Notes: generated by a model not told the origin, from the sequence alone. A DNA stretch of 64,000 nucleotides from Dicaeum eximium (GCA_013396995.1 VWZP01001424.1:904726-968725); one strand, 5' to 3'. Numbered from the stretch's first letter, positions 39,851 to 50,538 are shown. A program made the numbers and translations.

Positions 39851-42298
39851 ACTTAATAGATAGTTTCAGAAAAGTTTTCAGAAACTTTCTATCAGAAAAT
39901 TCCAATTCAAATTAATTGAAGGAAAGTTGAAATTCAATTCAAATTAATTTAAGGAAAGAAAAAATAAATTCAACAAAATATGATTATGGAAGGTCAGGAA
40001 GGATAAAAATTCTGATTTCTAATATTTCGTTCTGATGGAATAGACATGGTTTTTTTTATTTTTTTATTTTAGATAAAACACAACAGATAAAAAAAAATTA
40101 GACCCCCACCAGAACAAAACTTCTCATATTTTAATCAACCCAAATGTTTTATTTCAGGTTTCTGTTTTGAACCACACTGAAAAGTATTACTTTGGTTTGC
40201 ATCTTTACCTGGGTTGGTTACTTTTATTTTTTTTTTATAGCAGAATAAAGGAATTAATATCTCCTGAAAACAAAATCATTTCTCCAGAGTTCTATGGTTA
40301 AAGAGTGTTATTAAATTTTCTCCCAAGATGTTTCTTAGATGAGAGGATGTTCATGTTTCACATGCTTTAGCATTCAGCTCTGAAATCCTTAATTTTCGAA
40401 GTCTGAATTCTGAAGTATAAGTCAGGAAAAGTCTGAGAAATAAAAACATTCTGTTTCCCAAATTAAAATAATTGTGTTACAGGGAATCAAGATGTGAAGT
40501 AATAACAAAACCAAGGCTTGGTATTGCTGTTACACCACATAACTACATAAGGCCTCCAGAAAGAAAATGACTGGCATATGAAACCTTTGATGCATAAAAT
40601 CAAGTCTGAGAGAGAAGAAGAAGGATACAGGAAGCCTTTTGTTTAGTTTAGATTTGTTTTGTTTCTTGAATAGGTTTTTTCTATAAATCAGTAGTTCTGC
40701 ATCTGTGAAATACTGGGGTGGAAGGCAGGGCTGAGCCTTCTGAGATTTGGGTCTATTTCTAGTGCTATCAACGGCTTGACATGTGACCTTCCCAAGGTCA
40801 GTGCTTCTGTTTTCCAATCTGTTGAGCAAATAAAATTATATTGCATTCCCCTGGAAAAGCCTCTGAGATGGGTTGACAAAAAGAGAAAGAACTGGGTATT
40901 ACTCTTACATAAGATTTGACTTTTTTTGGTTGTACCCCTGAGTAATGATGATAATTACTTCCGTCACCATGTTTGTTCATCACAGATTTCAAAGCACCTT
41001 TGGGCTCCCACTTATATCTTCCACTTCCTCAAACTAGTAAACTGAGGCATGGGAAAGAGAAATGAGATGCACAGAGTCATGTCAGCAAACTATGGGTGGA
41101 GGCAGGTCATTGCCTCAGTTCTGCATTCTGAGAAGCATTTTCCTTTTTATTATTAAACAGTGAAAATAAGTTATAGTTAGAGAGAACAGAGGCATAAGCT
41201 CTTATCTACTTTTTTCCATTTATATGATCCTTATGTTGCTCTGAGACTGTGCTATGAAAATGGCTAAGAAAATAATTAATTATTGAAAACACATTATAGA
41301 TCTATTATTCAAGCTGATGTTATTCAGAGGGATAACTTGTGTAAGCAATAGATTGAAAGTTTGGGCTTTTTTTTTCTTGCAGGCTTTTTTTTTTTTTTTT
41401 GTTGAGAAAGATACTTTTTAATGCCTTGTCTATATCTAAATGACATTGATTTTTTGTCTCATGCCTCATCACTGAAGTTTTTATAAAATGATGAAAGTAA
41501 TTTTTTAACTTTAAATTTTATGAATGAGTGTTACTAAACTACCTCAATCACTTGAATATGTTGCAAAGTAACCAGCTGTTTCAACCTTGTGCTTGTGTTC
41601 AGTCAGACATGGGACACTCTTAGGGAAAGAATGAAACAAGCAAGCAATCAAAACCACAAAAGGGTCATATAGCAAAACTGTAGTTCTATATTGTGTATTG
41701 ATCACACTACATGTCTTACAGGATGTTGAGAATTGTCGTAACAAGGTACTGAGAATGATAATGCTGGAATATTAAGAAAAAAAATTTGCTGAGATTAGAC
41801 TATGGTGCAAATGTTATCACTTCTTATTAAAGGCTGCAGTGTTATATTAGCACATTTCCTGCTGTAGCTGGCTAAAAGAACAAATATTTCTCACAGCTCC
41901 AGTTAATTTCATTGTAATGTTTTTCCTCAGCCTAAATGTATGTCTTTTATCACAAAGCAAAAACAAAAAAGAATTCTGTGTACTTCAGTGCTGCAGTGCT
42001 GAATGCTGCAATGCCAAACTTAGGAAGACAAAGCCTGGAGTGAAATCCCAGTCCCCAAGTCAGGCAACCAACCATCTCACGCATTGCTCTGGGAAAGGCA
42101 GAAACTAGGCCTTCATGTCAGGACTGAGAGCGTGGAAGATGCAGCTGGGAGGACATTTCAAGTAAAATGCTGCAGTGAAATCTCAGTTCACGTTCTGGGG
42201 TCAGGGCTGCAGCAAAACCATCTCTCTCCATCTGGGCTGCTTAACTTGAAATTCTCCACTGAAAACAGACAACCCACTTCTGTTGTGTCAAAGTTTTA

Positions 42299-42345
42299 AA
42301 GTGTGTGTGTGAGTCTGTGTGTGTGTATGTGTGAGAGTGAGTTTT
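42299..42345 (+). repeat. Degenerate (GT)n microsatellite
   Basis: GT-rich run interrupted by 'gagtct', 'at' and 'gaga'. It has no further feature. Confidence 0.9.
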
Positions 42346-45300
42346 GAGATGAGAGGAATAAAAGGCGGTGGGTGACTCAGCTCAGCTCCCTATCTCTCTC
42401 CTTGTAACCAACAGCACAGTGGGCAGAAAATACTTTCCCAGAGAAGACACAGGGTCAAATCACTACTAATTTGGAAGGGGATTAATTCTGTCCCTTTAGT
42501 AACCCTCACCTTTGAACAAAAGGCCGCTCCAGAAGGCTACAGGCTGTAGGAAAATAAAGAGAAAAAGGAAAATTAAAGAAAAATTAAAGAAACAGAGAGA
42601 GAAAGATAAAACATAAATGTCTGTTTGAACTGACTCCTTTACCAAACATCTATTCTGTATACTCTTCCCAATAAGTACAGTAGCTGTGGGACTTGGTCCT
42701 TTTCTAAGAACTGCTAGAAGATGTGCCTTAGTGACTTTAATGCAAGCAATCATAGTAGAAACTAGGTCAGAAACTCAGATCAATATGTATAGGTTAAATA
42801 AGAAATTCTGGTCAGGACCTTGGCCTGGCCTACTCTCCAAATACACCTCTTTCTTCCACATCATCAGGATTTCAAAGTGAAATGACTACACAGATTTTAT
42901 GGCAGGCAACACACAAGATGGATGCAAAATCTGTCCATCTTTCTAACTCCTATTTCCCTTTCTGACACCTAAGGTTTTAACCTTTTAAGATTAACCCTGT
43001 GACCTATTCAGCCACTGTTTGCAACGCAAAATTACCTCAAGGTCTGATGACAAAGCATACTGGAGAAGAATGTCAATGAGTTTTGCTACAGCTCCATGAT
43101 CTAAACATCTGATATGTGAAGTATATTACGTCAAGCTCAGTCTCACATGAAAGCACAAAGCAAGCAAGTCCTCTCAGGGCTGTGCACACCCTGGCAAGTG
43201 CTGTAACTCCTGCTCCTCTACTGCCTTTCCATGGTTCAAGGGATCTCAAAATTATTTTTCTTGTAAAGTACAACAGCTGCAGCAAGAGGGTTGGTAGCCC
43301 GGTGGTTGAGGGTATGAGCCAAGAAAGAAAAACATGTGGGCTGGCTCTTACACTGCAGAAGATAGAGAATTTTTTATTTTCTCATCATGAGCCAGTCTCC
43401 TACTCACTAGATAGAAGTAGGCAAACCACTTCTCTAACTTTCTTTTCTTTCTATTTTTTTTTGTTTTTAGTCATCATCATCCGACACTGCATCATTTTGC
43501 AAAGCTCCGTCTGGTGAATATACCACAGGGAGACTTGGAACACACTCACATGCCATTACCCTTAGAAAAATGAAAAATGAAGGAGAAAGGTATCTAGTTT
43601 TGGAAACCTTGCTAGGTCTAATTGCAGTTTAGATAGAAATCCAGTAGCTATGTGTGAAGTCTGGCCTGCGAAGTATACTGAGATAGAAAATTCTGTGAGG
43701 AGATCCTGATATTAGCTTAAACCCTTCTACCCTTAGTTAGAACTTGTTTATCTGAGCTGGTTTAAAGTCATTGTATACACTGAGAAGCATAGGAGGAGCT
43801 GCAACATATGGAGGCATCTATGTTAACTACCAGCCCTTGTTAAATTCCATAGTCAAACCCTGAACAAAGACATAATTTCAAGTTAAATAATGATCCTATA
43901 AATCTTTTATTTGCTGGTCTATCATGATTTGTAGTGCACATACCAGATGTTTACATACATATGTATATATGTATGTGTGTTTGTGTATTCCCACACAACA
44001 TCATTTCTACAGTGTAGGATGTCTTTATACCGCCATAGAAATAATGAAACCAATTTTACAGTACATAGCCCAAACACTGAAATCAGGATATCTACCGTAA
44101 TAATTGCTTTCTTCTCTAGAACCTTTTCAGATAGTCTGAGTTCTCCTCTGCAAGTTCTACAGTGTTAGATGAAGTAACTAGCTTTTTAACATGTTCCAAA
44201 GTAGCACAAATATACCCTTACCCAGTGTTACTTACATAGCCATAGCAACAGGGAGATGGGAGATTACTAATTGGGAAAACGAAGAAGTATCCCACTACCT
44301 TTTCCTATTTCAAGTAATTTTCCACATTATGAGTAAATCCATTTCTATTCAAAATGGCTTCATTTGGCTTGTATGTGGTTAAATATGGACTTTTCACCCA
44401 GAGGAAAGGTATAAGTAGGCAACTCATTGTTTTAGGCTTCTAGAATTTGCAGATGGAGACACAAGGTAAAAGATGACAATCAAGGACCATATACTTGTAT
44501 GCTCTTTCCCTTATCTGATCTTCTGGATAATTTAGAGGGGATTATGTGAGTTCTACTTATACAACCTGTGTATGGGTTGCAAACTGGGATGCATATACTG
44601 AATTTTAAAGACCCAGATTAATTGGCACTTCAATGCTGTATGGTCTCTCACTTTACCACACTCTCTAAGTATCAGAGTAAAACATTTCAGCTCCAAATCA
44701 ACCTGACCCAGGAATAGGTATTTCCTTAAAACTCTTAAATGCAGGCCCCTTATCCTTAGATACATTTTTCCAAACTTAATTGAATAAGAGGAAAAAACTT
44801 AGAAATTTAGGATTATGGCACTGAGTAATAAAAAACTTCAGACATCAAATCTAAAATGGATGGTGCCTTTTTTCTTCTACTCTGAATTGTCTCCTAGATG
44901 TTAACTTTTGCATGGCAGATGCTATCTAAATACATATATTTTAAATATAAGACATCAATCTCCAAAGTATAAAGTTGAAAACACAATGGCTTTCTTAGAT
45001 AAATTCTCCTTTGGAAGTTATAGAACATCCATAAGCACTCTTATTTCTTCTGGCATATTTTTTTTAATTTTTGGGTTTTAACCACTTTGAAATTCCAGGT
45101 CTCCACATGGCTTCCACCATTTCCCACCTCTAAGAAGATCCTTTGTAAGAAGCAGGCAATCTGTCCTTCACGCTTTGACAACAGGTCATTGTCTCCTTCC
45201 ACTCATTCAATTCATACTTATTTATTTAATATCTTGTTAATGTTCAGGTCCTCTGGTTACATTTTGATTGTTTTTACGGTGCCTGAACAATTTTAATAAC

Positions 45301-45954
45301 ATAAAGGTAAAGATGCTTGGAAGCTTTATTCTAAGGCAGGAGGAGGACAAGTCCTCCTGCCCCACATCCCTGGTGAAGAGTCTTCCCCAGGCTCCAGATA
45401 TTCAGTCTTTCCTCTGCAAAGACTTTGTTCACAATGATCTTGTCAATGTTGGTGACACCCAGTAAATGTGTCCTTGACCCCTACCCTAACCCTTTTCCCT
45501 TCCTCTGACTGTCCTGCTTCTCTTTGTGGATTGTCCTAGGGCTTCTTTGCCTCCAGTTCCCTTTGCACTTTGAGGCTGCAATTTTTGATCCATAGAAGGT
45601 TTCCAGACAGCCTTGCACCCCCACCCTTCAACTCTGCCATCACGGAGAGACAAAGTCAAAGTAACCACCAGGAGAAATGAATTAATGTGCCCCAATGTAA
45701 TGCCAAGTTTCCTTTACTCTTTTTCTTTTTCTAGTGAATCCACTGATATATTTCTTGTGGTGCTTTCTGTCTCAGTGGCATTTTATCTCTTCTAGCCCAT
45801 TTGTAATTTACTGGATAAGCTTCTTCAGGGTCAGGATTTCTCTCTTTCTGTCTGTTTGGTTTCCTGCTCCTGTCCCATTTCCTACCTCGTTTCCCCCTCC
45901 CTCCCTAGCCCCTGCCCACCAGAACAAACCGAAAGATCAAATATTCATCCTGGG

Positions 45955-46150
45955 GACTTGAAATGGCCACGGTAACTGTTGTAACTTGTCTTTGGTCTAA
46001 TTACATTAATTTGATAAGATCATCATCGGCAGGATGTCTAATTTATTTGCAAGCGGTAGCCAGGGAGAAGCTTTGACCAAATTAACATGCCGCCGGGATC
46101 AGGGGGTGCAGGCTCCATATGGCTCTCTGGATTTTCCTATAAATAACCCT
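45955..46150 (+). promoter_or_regulatory. Candidate proximal regulatory element with TATA-like motif
   Basis: Repeat-free sequence about 1.7 kb before the SLITRK1 ATG. It contains 'ctaattacattaatttgat', 'atcatcatcggcagg' and 'tctaatttatttgcaag', dense in homeodomain-type cores. It ends with 'tataaataa' at 46138-46146. The TATA-like word could mark a start site, with a very long 5'UTR or a separate 5' exon, or be chance. Vertebrate neuronal CpG-island promoters usually lack TATA, so I keep this low. Confidence 0.3.
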
Positions 46151-47179
46151 CCTCCAGCCCACTCCCGCGGTTACATCCCTACCAGTATGCCGCAAAGTTC
46201 ACCAGCGGCGCCGGACTCGAGAGGCACAGCCCCGGGCTGCAGGAGGCACCAGAAGGCTGGGCTGCCTCTCCCGCTTTCGCGCCTCCTCNCAGAGCGAGGC
46301 AGGGGAAACGCGTGTTTCCTCTTGCACCACCAGAGGTGCAACTGGTTCTTCGCTCGTAGGCATCTGAAATCCGTCCAAATGATGCAGAAACTTTTGTATG
46401 CTTGGCTCCTGTCTTTAAGGCCAGGCACCGATTTTTTTTTTCCNCTAGAGAAATATCTATGCGTGGACATACGCGCATCTCTAGATTTTTATAGAGATAA
46501 GAATAACCGCGAGTTTCTACCCTCCCCTGCCCTCCTTAAGGGAGACACTACACTCCGTGGGAACAGGTAGCGTGAACTGCTAACAGTGCAGCAATCCCCT
46601 CCCCCCTACCTACCCTCTTCTCTGTGATCATCTAAATGATGAAAAATAGAGAGTGCATTAATCCACGGCTCGACATTGCATAGAGAACACCAGCAAGAGG
46701 CAAAATCCAGCATAAAACACCCTAGACTGCAGGGGAGGAAGAAACGCATTTAAAACAACGATAAAAATGGCGTGCAGAATAATTACCTCAAATTGCTATT
46801 CGCTTGACACCATGACACTAATTCTGTTCAAGTCACTGGGAAATACAATAAGGCAAACGAGCCTTCCTCTCCTTCTTGTGCAGGTGTGAGTGAGTGTGAA
46901 GGGGGCAATAAGGAACCGGTCGGGAGGAGGGGAGTGCTAAACTTTCCATTTTAAAAGAAAAGAAATAAATTAAATAATCCATTTAGGAGAACGTATCTAA
47001 AGAGATCTACAGCTTTTAATGCCAGCGTTTTTAACGCTTCCCCTGTACGTGGATTGATTTTTTTTTTTCTTCTCCAGCATTCCCTCAGCAGATGGATTTT
47101 TGCCACTGCAGCTCAGCAGAGGGTGTCAGATCTTTCAGTGTGCACCAGGTTGAAACGAGCAGAGCCTGTTAGCAACTCT
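46151..47179. other. Upstream flank of SLITRK1
   Basis: Mixed composition with rising CpG content and single-base gaps (N) at 46289 and 46444. An imperfect hairpin at 46445-46484 pairs 'ctagag' with 'ctctag' and 'atgcg' with 'cgcat'. A pyrimidine run ending 'ttctccag' at 47058-47077 resembles a 3' splice site, so a spliced upstream non-coding exon is conceivable. No protein gene is supported, because frames across 46171-46570 overlap on both strands. Confidence 0.45.
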
Positions 47180-47650
47180 CCCTCTGCGTGCATGTGAGTG
47201 TGTGCGAGCGTGCGGCTCGGCAGCAGCGGAAGAAAAAGGAAAGAAGAGCGAGCCGGGGAGCGAGCGAGGGAGCGAGGAGGGGAGGCAGCGCTGCCGGCAG
47301 GGCGAGGCGAGGCGCGGCGCGGGCGGACGGGCGGGCGGGCGGCCCCGGCCCCGGCCCCGGCCCCGCGGCAGGCTCCNNNNNNNNNNNNNNNNNNNNNNNN
47401 NNNNNNNNNNNNNNNNNNNNNNNNNNNNNNNNNNNNNNNNNNNNNNNNNNNNNNNNNNNNNNNNNNNNNNNNNNNNNNNNNNNNNNNNNNNNNNNNNNNN
47501 NNNNNNNNNNNNNNNNNNNNNNNNNNNNNNNNNNNNNNNNNNNNNNNNNNNNNNNNNNNNNNNNNNNNNNNNNNNNNNNNNNNNNNNNNNNNNNNNNNNN
47601 NNNNNNNNNNNNNNNCGCCGACCCTCCCTGCTCCCCCACACACATTTTTT
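47180..47650. promoter_or_regulatory. CpG island / probable SLITRK1 promoter and 5'UTR
   Basis: The sequence on both sides of a gap is far richer in G, C and CpG than the surrounding DNA: 'gagcgagcgagggagcgagg', GCGGC-rich text, then (GGGC)n near 47329-47342 and four GGCCCC units at 47341-47364. This is typical of a CpG-island promoter directly before a vertebrate gene. The transcription start cannot be placed, because 239 bases are unknown. Open frames crossing this region run through the N block and are artefacts. Confidence 0.7.
47377..47615. other. Assembly gap (N run)
   Basis: 239 consecutive N in the middle of the GC-rich island. The missing bases are probably GC-rich sequence that resisted sequencing. 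The true gap length may differ. Confidence 0.99.
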
Positions 47651-47684
47651 TTTCCTCTCCCTTTTCTGGTGGTTCGGACATTTA

Positions 47685-47774
47685 ATGTATTGAATGAACT
47701 GGAATTGCTTTCCATGTGAGGAGGATGGTTGCTGTTACTTTGTGATGAGATCGGGAATGAATTGCTCGGTTTAA
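47685..47774 (+). promoter_or_regulatory. Cluster of upstream ORFs in the SLITRK1 5' leader
   Basis: Six ATGs lie between 47685 and 47759 and define five upstream reading frames. (1) 47685-47693, two codons plus stop. (2) 47694-47774, 26 codons. (3) 47714-47719, a start-stop ATGTGA. (4) 47725-47745, six codons. (5) 47745-47774, nine codons, sharing the end of (2) and including an in-frame ATG at 47757. Frame 4 has the best start context, with A at -3 and G at +4, and its stop overlaps the next start as TGATG. Frames 2 and 5 stop two bases before the main ATG. If these bases lie in the mRNA, they should restrain or tune SLITRK1 translation. Confidence 0.6.
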
Positions 47775-47776
47775 AA

Positions 47777-49855
47777 ATGCTGCTTTGGATTCTGTTGCTG
47801 GAGACGTCTCTTTGTTTTGCTGCTGGAAACGTTACAGGGGACGTTTGCAAAGAGAAGATCTGTGCCTGCAACGAGATAGAAGGGGATTTGCACGTAGACT
47901 GTGAGAAAAAGGGATTTACCAGCCTGCAACATTTCACCGCCCCAACTTCCCAATTTTACCATTTATTCCTGCATGGCAATTCCCTGACTCGACTTTTCCC
48001 TAATGAGTTTGCTAACTTTTACAATGCGGTCAGTTTGCACATGGAAAACAACGGTTTGCATGAGATTGTTCCTGGGGCTTTCCTTGGGCTGCAGCTGGTG
48101 AAACGCTTGCACATAAACAACAACAAGATCAAATCGTTCAGGAAGCAGACTTTCCTGGGGCTGGACGATCTGGAATACCTCCAGGCAGATTTTAATCTGT
48201 TGCGGGATATTGACCCGGGAGCATTTAGGGACTTAAACAAGCTAGAGGTGCTGATTTTAAATGACAATCTCATCAGCACCTTGCCCCCCAACGTGTTTCA
48301 GTATGTGCCAATCACCCACCTCGACCTCCGGGGAAACCGTCTTAAAACCTTGCCTTACGAGGAGGTCCTGGAGCAGATCCCAGGCATTGCTGAAATCCTG
48401 CTAGAGGATAACCCCTGGGACTGCACTTGCGATCTGCTGTCGTTGAAAGAATGGCTGGAAAACATACCTAAAAACGCTTTGATCGGCAGAGTGATTTGTG
48501 AAGCTCCCACTAGGTTGCAGGGCAAAGATTTAAATGAGACCACAGAGCAGGAGCTGTGTAAAAAGAACAGAGTAGATTCCAGCCTAGCTGCTCCCCCTGC
48601 CGAAGAAGAAACCTGCGATCCTGGTCCCATTCCAACCCCCTTTAAAATACATGGCAAAGAAGACCCTGCCACGCCAGGATCTGCTCCAAACGGAGGTACA
48701 AAGATTCCTGTCAACTGGCAAATCAAGACCAAACCCACTGCTGCCGTGTCGACAGTGAGTGCGAAGAGCAAACTACCGGCTACCTTTTCCTGCCCGCACA
48801 TCTGCAGCTGTGATCAGATCCCTGGCTCAGGTTTAAAGGTTAATTGCAACGATAGGAATGTGAGCAGCTTGGTGGATTTGAAGCCCAAGCCCTCCAACGT
48901 GCAGGAGCTGTTTCTGAGAGACAACAAAATACACACCATCAGGAAATCCCACTTTTTGGATTACCGAAAACTTAATTTACTCGATCTGGGCAACAACAAC
49001 ATTGCCACCGTTGAGAACAACACCTTCAAGAACCTCTTTGATCTCCGATGGCTCTACATGGATAGCAATTACTTAGACACCCTGTCCCGGGAGAAATTTG
49101 CTGGGCTGCAAAACCTGGAGTATCTGAACGTGGAGTTTAACGGGATCCAGATGATCATGCCTGGCACCTTCAATGCGATGCCCAAACTGAGAGTCCTCAT
49201 CCTCAACAACAATCTGCTGAGGTCTCTCCCTGTAGACGTGTTCGCCGGGGTCTCGCTTTCCAAGCTCAGCATACACAACAATTATTTCATGTACCTCCCA
49301 GTGGCGGGGGTGCTGGACCAGCTCACCTCCATCACCCAGATCGACCTGCACGGCAACCCATGGGACTGTACTTGCCCTATCGTGCCTTTCAAACAGTGGG
49401 CAGAGATGCTGCGCCCCAAGGTGATTATGAGTGACCTGAGGTGTGAGTCCCCTGAAGATTTCTTCAAGGAGGATTTCGAGTCTCTCTCCAATGATGTGAT
49501 TTGCCCTCAGTTAAAAATCTCGCCCACATTAACTTCTACTAACAAAAACAGCACCGGGTTGACAGAGACAGGTACTCACTCCAACTCCTACTTGGAGACC
49601 AGCAGGGTCTCTATTTCGGTGCTAGTGCCAGGGCTTCTGCTGGTTTTTGTGACCTCTGCCTTCACAGTGGTTGGCATGCTGGTTTTCATCCTGAGGAACA
49701 GAAAGCGGTCCAAGAGGAGGGACGCCAACTCCTCTGCATCTGAAATCAACTCCTTGCAGACGGTCTGCGACTCGTCTTACTGGCACAACGGGCCCTACAG
49801 CGCCGACGGGGCCCACAGGGTGTACGACTGCGGCTCCCACTCCCTGTCGGACTGA
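47777..49855 (+). CDS. SLITRK1: SLITRK1, SLIT and NTRK-like protein 1
   Basis: This is a type I membrane protein of neurons, known to control neurite outgrowth and to organise synapses by binding presynaptic LAR-type receptor phosphatases. The frame is intact, 692 residues in one exon (human 696, from memory). Residues 1-17 are a signal peptide. An N-cap with Cys 24, 29, 31 and 42 precedes the first leucine-rich repeats. The first C-cap (212-261) starts NPWDCTC. A linker leads to a second N-cap (Cys 339, 343, 345, 357), a second repeat block and a second C-cap (527-576). The transmembrane helix is about 613-639, followed by the basic stop 'RNRKRSKRR' and a short tail ending GSHSLSD. Ser691 corresponds to the human 14-3-3-binding serine. 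The start at 47777 is chosen because TGA at 47717-47719 closes this frame upstream, no other in-frame ATG lies between, and the signal peptide begins there with A at -3. Confidence 0.98.
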   Translation: MLLWILLLETSLCFAAGNVTGDVCKEKICACNEIEGDLHVDCEKKGFTSLQHFTAPTSQFYHLFLHGNSLTRLFPNEFANFYNAVSLHMENNGLHEIVPGAFLGLQLVKRLHINNNKIKSFRKQTFLGLDDLEYLQADFNLLRDIDPGAFRDLNKLEVLILNDNLISTLPPNVFQYVPITHLDLRGNRLKTLPYEEVLEQIPGIAEILLEDNPWDCTCDLLSLKEWLENIPKNALIGRVICEAPTRLQGKDLNETTEQELCKKNRVDSSLAAPPAEEETCDPGPIPTPFKIHGKEDPATPGSAPNGGTKIPVNWQIKTKPTAAVSTVSAKSKLPATFSCPHICSCDQIPGSGLKVNCNDRNVSSLVDLKPKPSNVQELFLRDNKIHTIRKSHFLDYRKLNLLDLGNNNIATVENNTFKNLFDLRWLYMDSNYLDTLSREKFAGLQNLEYLNVEFNGIQMIMPGTFNAMPKLRVLILNNNLLRSLPVDVFAGVSLSKLSIHNNYFMYLPVAGVLDQLTSITQIDLHGNPWDCTCPIVPFKQWAEMLRPKVIMSDLRCESPEDFFKEDFESLSNDVICPQLKISPTLTSTNKNSTGLTETGTHSNSYLETSRVSISVLVPGLLLVFVTSAFTVVGMLVFILRNRKRSKRRDANSSASEINSLQTVCDSSYWHNGPYSADGAHRVYDCGSHSLSD

Positions 49856-50310
49856 GGCGGCGGCGGGGCGGGGGCGGCCGCCACCTGGGACCGGCCCTTC
49901 ACAGCCGGCCGGGGACAGCTCTGCACCTGCGCTGCTACCTTTTGTGAGAAGCGAAACACACAGACACACGCACGACCTTCCTCCCGACCCCCATAGCAAG
50001 CGCCGAGGCCCAGTGGGCGGCGGGGGGAGCCCGGCGCCGGAGCGCATCCCCCGCCCGTGCGCGGCCGGAGCAGCGACAGACAGACGAGGAGCAGCTTCCT
50101 TCGGCTCCGGCAGGGCGAAACACGGCTCCTGGTTTTGTTGGGCTTTTGTTCAATTGTGTTGAGGTTTGATTTACTTTTTTGCCCTCTTCCCTTGTGGACC
50201 GACCCCTTTCCAAGAGGCCAGGCAAACGAGGGGAGCAGAGGACTGGTGTTGGCCTCCTCCTGACGGCAAAGCAGGAGTGGAAAGTTGCACGAAGGCATGA
50301 ATGTAATGTA

Positions 50311-50316
50311 AATAAA
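50311..50316 (+). terminator. Candidate polyadenylation signal AATAAA
   Basis: Canonical hexamer 456 bases after the stop codon, 35 bases before a genomic A run. Use would give a short 3'UTR. Whether it is used is unknown. Confidence 0.4.
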
Positions 50317-50350
50317 TGACTCCGACTCTGAAACAAGCAGACAAATGGAC

Positions 50351-50351
<1 letters not shown>

Positions 50352-50389
<38 letters not shown>
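50352..50389 (+). repeat. 38-base poly(A) tract in the 3'UTR
   Basis: An unbroken run of 38 A inside the probable 3'UTR. Its position just after an AATAAA mimics a transcript tail, but it is genomic. The length in the individual is likely variable. Confidence 0.95.
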
Positions 50390-50391
<2 letters not shown>

Positions 50392-50532
50392 GCTGCATGG
50401 CTCGCATGGATACAACGCACCCCAGGGACGCTGCAGCCCCCGACTGGAAGCAGCGTCTAGTTCACACCATCATCCCTCTTACCTGATAAGTCCCTTCGTA
50501 TCAAACCTTCTATATACGAAATACAGTATAAT

Positions 50533-50538
50533 AATAAA
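50533..50538 (+). terminator. Candidate polyadenylation signal AATAAA
   Basis: Second canonical hexamer, followed within about 20 bases by a T run and 'gtgtg', which resembles a GU-rich downstream element. This makes it a somewhat better candidate than the first. Confidence 0.4.

Larger units (their letters stand above)
35771..45950. other. Gene-free region upstream of SLITRK1
   Basis: Ten kilobases with no supported gene. It holds T runs (for example 41385-41400), a GT-rich microsatellite near 42.3 kb, and a small direct repeat at 39904-39926 and 39936-39958 ('aattcaaattaatt..aaggaaag', period 32). Two stretches look like non-coding conserved DNA and are listed separately. Short frames (for example 43116-43517, 133 codons) show no family resemblance. 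No RNA gene was recognised. Confidence 0.5.

Noticed and set aside
47729..47776. 16-codon N-terminal extension of SLITRK1 starting at TTG
   Set aside because: The signal peptide begins at the ATG at 47777, the extension starts with a non-ATG codon, and an in-frame TGA lies at 47717-47719.
47113..47937. Frames of 160-270 codons on both strands across 47.1-47.9 kb
   Set aside because: They pass through 239 N read as unknown residues, and the flanks are GC-rich promoter sequence with Arg/Ala/Gly/Pro runs.
49795..50420. Minus-strand frames of 141-206 codons after SLITRK1
   Set aside because: They arise from the GC-rich 3'UTR and the 38-A tract (Phe run on the other strand) and resemble nothing known.
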